The position numbers and the translations under genes are program-made. DNA of 64,000 bases from Herbaspirillum sp. DW155. GTDB lineage: Bacteria; Pseudomonadota; Gammaproteobacteria; Burkholderiales; Burkholderiaceae_D. The stretch covers positions 248,001 to 312,000 of the forward strand of contig NZ_AP029028.1 of NCBI RefSeq assembly GCF_037076565.1, written 5' to 3'. Positions 61,580-64,000 of this stretch are shown piece after piece. Below the pieces are notes generated by a model. That model was not told the DNA's origin. It ran no database searches and worked only from the letters and a program-made list of their open reading frames with translations. Position 1 is the first letter of the stretch; the number at the start of each line of letters is the position of its first letter.

Positions 61580-61589
61580 TTTCTTGTCC

Positions 61590-62588
61590 TCAGAGTGAAG
61601 TGGAGGGGTGAAGCGGATGCGGCAGGAATTCAGGGAGCGCGGCATCGCGTCGCAAGGTGGCGAAGCGGCAGCGCAGGAAATTGACGATCTCGGTCAGCAA
61701 GGGCAGGTGCGTACGCAGCGCGCCATGCGTGATGCCGACAAAGCGCGAGACTTGCGTGGGCACACCGGCGCGGATCAGGCTGGAGGCGTATTTCTCGGCC
61801 TCCGGGCAGAGCACGTCGCGTTCGGCGGTGGCGATGAAGGCCGGCGGCAGGCCCGCCAGACGGCTCACTTCCAGCGGTGCGGCATAGGGATGCAGGCGCT
61901 GCATGGTCTGCGGCAGGTACTGGCGGTAGCTGGCCGCGCAAGTCTCGGCGGTGACGTCCGATTGCAGCCGGGCGGCATCTCCCAAGAGGCGCATGCTCGG
62001 GTCCAGCATCGGACTGATCAGCACCTGGGCGGCCAGCGGCTTGCCGCAGCGGTCGCGGGTCATCAGCGTGAGACTGGCGGCCAGGCTGCCGCCGGCGTCG
62101 TCACCGGCGACCACCATGCGGTCCAGGTCCACCTTCAGGTCGGCCGCGTTCTTGCAGGCCCAGGTGGCGGCCGCGAAAGCGTCTTCGGGTGCGGCCGGGA
62201 AAGGCTTGGCCGGGGCCAGCGCGTAGCCGACCGAGAGCACCACCGCCTGGTTGTGCTGCGCCAGGAAGCTGGCCGGTGCATCGGCATCGTCCAGCGAGCC
62301 GCCAGTGAAACCGCCCCCGTGGAAATACAGCACCAGCGGGCGTTTCTCGCCCTTGGGCAGCGCCTCGGCGGGCTGGTACAGGCGCACCGGGATGCGTCCC
62401 AGCGGGCCGGGAACGAAGAAATTGCGGATGTCCAGCGTAGGTGAGCCTTGCATGATGAGCGCCTGGGCCGAAGCCACTTGTCCAAGAATGGAGCGGATTG
62501 TGCGCCACAGCAGGGTGTCGAATAAACACCTATAATCCAACAACACTGTTCGGTAAGTCTGAACAATCAGGACGATCAATTCGTTCAC
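61590..62588 (-). CDS. llpE: Alpha/beta hydrolase of the efflux operon, LlpE-like; Ser nucleophile replaced by Asp
   Basis: This hydrolase of about 332 residues belongs to the hormone-sensitive-lipase group, with the oxyanion motif HGGG (His90-Gly93) in YFHGGGFTGGS. The nucleophile elbow is GDDAGG (162-167), with Asp164 where the family has Ser (GDSAGG). The later acid and base are in ERDVLCPEAEKY and ITHGALRT. I chose a GTG start at 62588 with AAGGAA upstream. It is the first gene of the efflux operon, as llpE is in Burkholderia bpeEF/ceoAB loci. Either it is inactive as an esterase or it uses Asp as nucleophile, as epoxide hydrolases do. The symbol is based on position. Confidence 0.82.
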   Translation of the reverse strand: MNELIVLIVQTYRTVLLDYRCLFDTLLWRTIRSILGQVASAQALIMQGSPTLDIRNFFVPGPLGRIPVRLYQPAEALPKGEKRPLVLYFHGGGFTGGSLDDADAPASFLAQHNQAVVLSVGYALAPAKPFPAAPEDAFAAATWACKNAADLKVDLDRMVVAGDDAGGSLAASLTLMTRDRCGKPLAAQVLISPMLDPSMRLLGDAARLQSDVTAETCAASYRQYLPQTMQRLHPYAAPLEVSRLAGLPPAFIATAERDVLCPEAEKYASSLIRAGVPTQVSRFVGITHGALRTHLPLLTEIVNFLRCRFATLRRDAALPEFLPHPLHPSTSL

Positions 62589-62861
62589 TTTGCGTTCCTT
62601 TTGCTGACTTGAAAAGCCAATTCCAGCTGATCCGGACGGACGTGGCATCGATGTGAAATCGCCGTCGTTGTCACCTGTTGCGCAAACTTGGCTGGCTTTT
62701 GTCGTTATTTGATTTAAATTGGGATGAGGCTGGCACTGCAGTGCGGGACCATCCCATCATGGCAAGACGGCGCGCCGGGGGCGGCGCCTGCCTTGCGTGG
62801 ATCGTCTGGCCCCCGTTTGCCGCACCGGAATCCATCCGGATGTGGCGTCAAGGAGAGAGCG
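62589..62861. promoter_or_regulatory. Divergent control region, llpE-bpeEF operon and LysR gene
   Basis: This 273-bp region lies between the leftward efflux operon and the rightward LysR gene. An AT-rich part with ATTTAAAT (62712-62719) is the most likely LysR-binding and promoter zone; I see no clear T-N11-A repeat set that I could defend. Confidence 0.45.
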
Positions 62862-63875
62862 ATGGACCGTTTCCAGGCCATGCAAGTCTTTACCGCTGTG
62901 GTGGATGCCAACAGCTTCACGCGCGCTGCCGACAACCTGAACCTGCCGCGCACCACCGTCACCACCCTGATCCAGGGGCTGGAGAGCCTGCTGCAGGTGC
63001 GCCTCTTGAATCGCACCACCCGCCGCATCAGCCTTACGCCCGATGGCGCGGCCTATTACGAGCGCTGCGTGCGCATCCTGGCCGACATTGACGAGACCGA
63101 ACAATCCTTCCGCAACGTCACCCGTGGTCCGCAAGGGCGGCTGCGCATCGACGTGCCCGGTTCCATCGGCCGCCTCATGCTGTTGCCCAACCTGTGCGAC
63201 TTCTACAGCAAGTACCCCGACATCGAACTGGTCATGGGCATGGGCGACCGTCCGGTGGACCTGGTGCAGGAGGCGGTGGATTGCGTCATCCGCGTGGGCA
63301 CGCTGCAGGATTCCTCGATGGTGGCGCGCCGCATCGGCACTTTCCAGACCGTGACCTGCGCCGCGCCTTCCTACCTGGAGCGTTACGGCGTACCGCATAC
63401 GCTGGAAGATCTGCAGCAGCATCAGGCGGTGCATTACTTCTCCAGCCGCACCGGCCGCGTCATCGACAGCGACTTCGTGGTCGATGGCGTCACCCGCGAG
63501 GTCAAGATGAACGGCAGGCTCTCGGTCAATGACGGCGACGCTTATGTCGAATGCGCGCTGCAAGGTTTCGGGATCGTGCAGGCACCGCTCTATATGGTCA
63601 CGCGCCACATCGAAGAGGGCCGCCTGGTCGAGCTGCTGTCGCAATGGAAGCCGGCGCCGCTGCCCATTTCGGTGGTCTATCTGCACAATCGCCATCTCTC
63701 GCCCAAGGTGCGCGCCTTCGTGGACTGGGTGGCCGAACTGTTTGCCACCTGCCCGCTGCACAAGGCCTGCACCATGGGCATGGAAGAGAACGAGTGCCAC
63801 TTCGTCAACAAGACCGAATCCACTACCGTGCGCAGCGTCGTGGAGCAGTACAACATCGCCGAAAGCGTGTTCTGA
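62862..63875 (+). CDS. LysR-family regulator of the efflux operon, BpeT/CeoR-like
   Basis: This regulator of 337 residues has AAGGAGAGAG before the ATG at 62862; the open frame begins earlier at 62724. The N-terminal winged helix (MDRFQAMQVFTAVVDANSFTRAADNLNLPRTTVTTLIQGLESLLQVRLLNRTTRRISLT) is followed by an effector domain with RIDVPGSIGRLMLLPNL. The C-terminus is about 35 residues longer than in most relatives (PLHKACTMGMEENECHF...). It is divergent from the efflux operon, as bpeT/ceoR is, and there LysR regulators activate the pump in response to inducers such as salicylate-type or chloramphenicol-like compounds (family knowledge). Confidence 0.9.
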   Translation: MDRFQAMQVFTAVVDANSFTRAADNLNLPRTTVTTLIQGLESLLQVRLLNRTTRRISLTPDGAAYYERCVRILADIDETEQSFRNVTRGPQGRLRIDVPGSIGRLMLLPNLCDFYSKYPDIELVMGMGDRPVDLVQEAVDCVIRVGTLQDSSMVARRIGTFQTVTCAAPSYLERYGVPHTLEDLQQHQAVHYFSSRTGRVIDSDFVVDGVTREVKMNGRLSVNDGDAYVECALQGFGIVQAPLYMVTRHIEEGRLVELLSQWKPAPLPISVVYLHNRHLSPKVRAFVDWVAELFATCPLHKACTMGMEENECHFVNKTESTTVRSVVEQYNIAESVF

Positions 63876-64000
63876 TGGCGTCCAGGCAGGTACGGGGTTC
63901 GGCGAGGATTATGCAGGGCAGGCGCGCTTTTCCGCGTGCCGAAAGCTGCTGATTTTTTGCCCGATTCTCTGTATCTGCTGTTTGGATTTTCAGGTGGAAT

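Overview
The window reads as chromosomal DNA of a GC-rich betaproteobacterium of the Burkholderiales, most likely an Oxalobacteraceae member close to Herbaspirillum. This is inferred from gene content and codon use, not from a marker gene: there is no rRNA or tRNA in the window. Most of it is tightly packed and GC-rich. The exception is about 17.8-22.1 kb, which is visibly AT-richer and looks acquired or recently rearranged.

Layout. 1-2.8 kb: end of an RND efflux pump gene and its outer-membrane lipoprotein. 2.8-10.7 kb: a leftward sugar operon (ABC ATPase, GH42 beta-galactosidase, solute-binding protein, two permeases) with a divergent LacI regulator and a perfect LacI-type operator. 10.7-12.8 kb: a TetR regulator divergent from an MFS exporter, with dyad operators sharing one half-site between them. 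12.9-22.4 kb: an orphan type VI secretion island made of vgrG, a Tle3-type lipase gene, three tandem DUF2875/Tla3-type genes and a PAAR gene. 22.5-28.9 kb: small metabolic and signalling genes, namely a GAF-GGDEF diguanylate cyclase, a VOC protein, a CHMI-type isomerase, a PLP ammonia-lyase with a YheO-type regulator, and a saccharopine-dehydrogenase-like enzyme with an Lrp regulator. The last two regulators have convincing operator candidates. 29-34.6 kb: a leftward exbD-tonB-receptor-exbB operon ending in a secreted phospholipase-D-like protein. 34.8-38.6 kb: a MASE1-like membrane protein, a MarR-like regulator, a YegD-type Hsp70 homologue and a frameshifted aldo/keto reductase. 38.7-53.2 kb: a second-messenger and surface-adhesin region with a CHASE2 adenylate cyclase, a two-partner secretion pair, a FecR-domain protein, a class-II cyclic-nucleotide phosphodiesterase, a GAF/HD-GYP protein and an unrecognised membrane protein with a ClpP-like domain. 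53.3-55.4 kb: a SulP anion transporter and a DUF1993 protein. 55.5-63.9 kb: an RND efflux operon (alpha/beta hydrolase, adaptor, pump, outer-membrane channel) with a divergent LysR regulator. Its layout matches the Burkholderia bpeT-llpE-bpeEF-oprC / ceoR-llpE-ceoAB-opcM locus.

The most interesting parts are: the type VI island, where the adaptor gene is triplicated, the outer two copies are almost identical, and no Tli3-type immunity gene is visible; the Lrp-type operator sequences shared by the lrp gene and its neighbour; the TonB operon that carries its own phospholipase-D-like enzyme; the hydrolase of the efflux operon, whose catalytic serine is replaced by aspartate; and a 26-bp perfect inverted repeat sitting on a stop codon.
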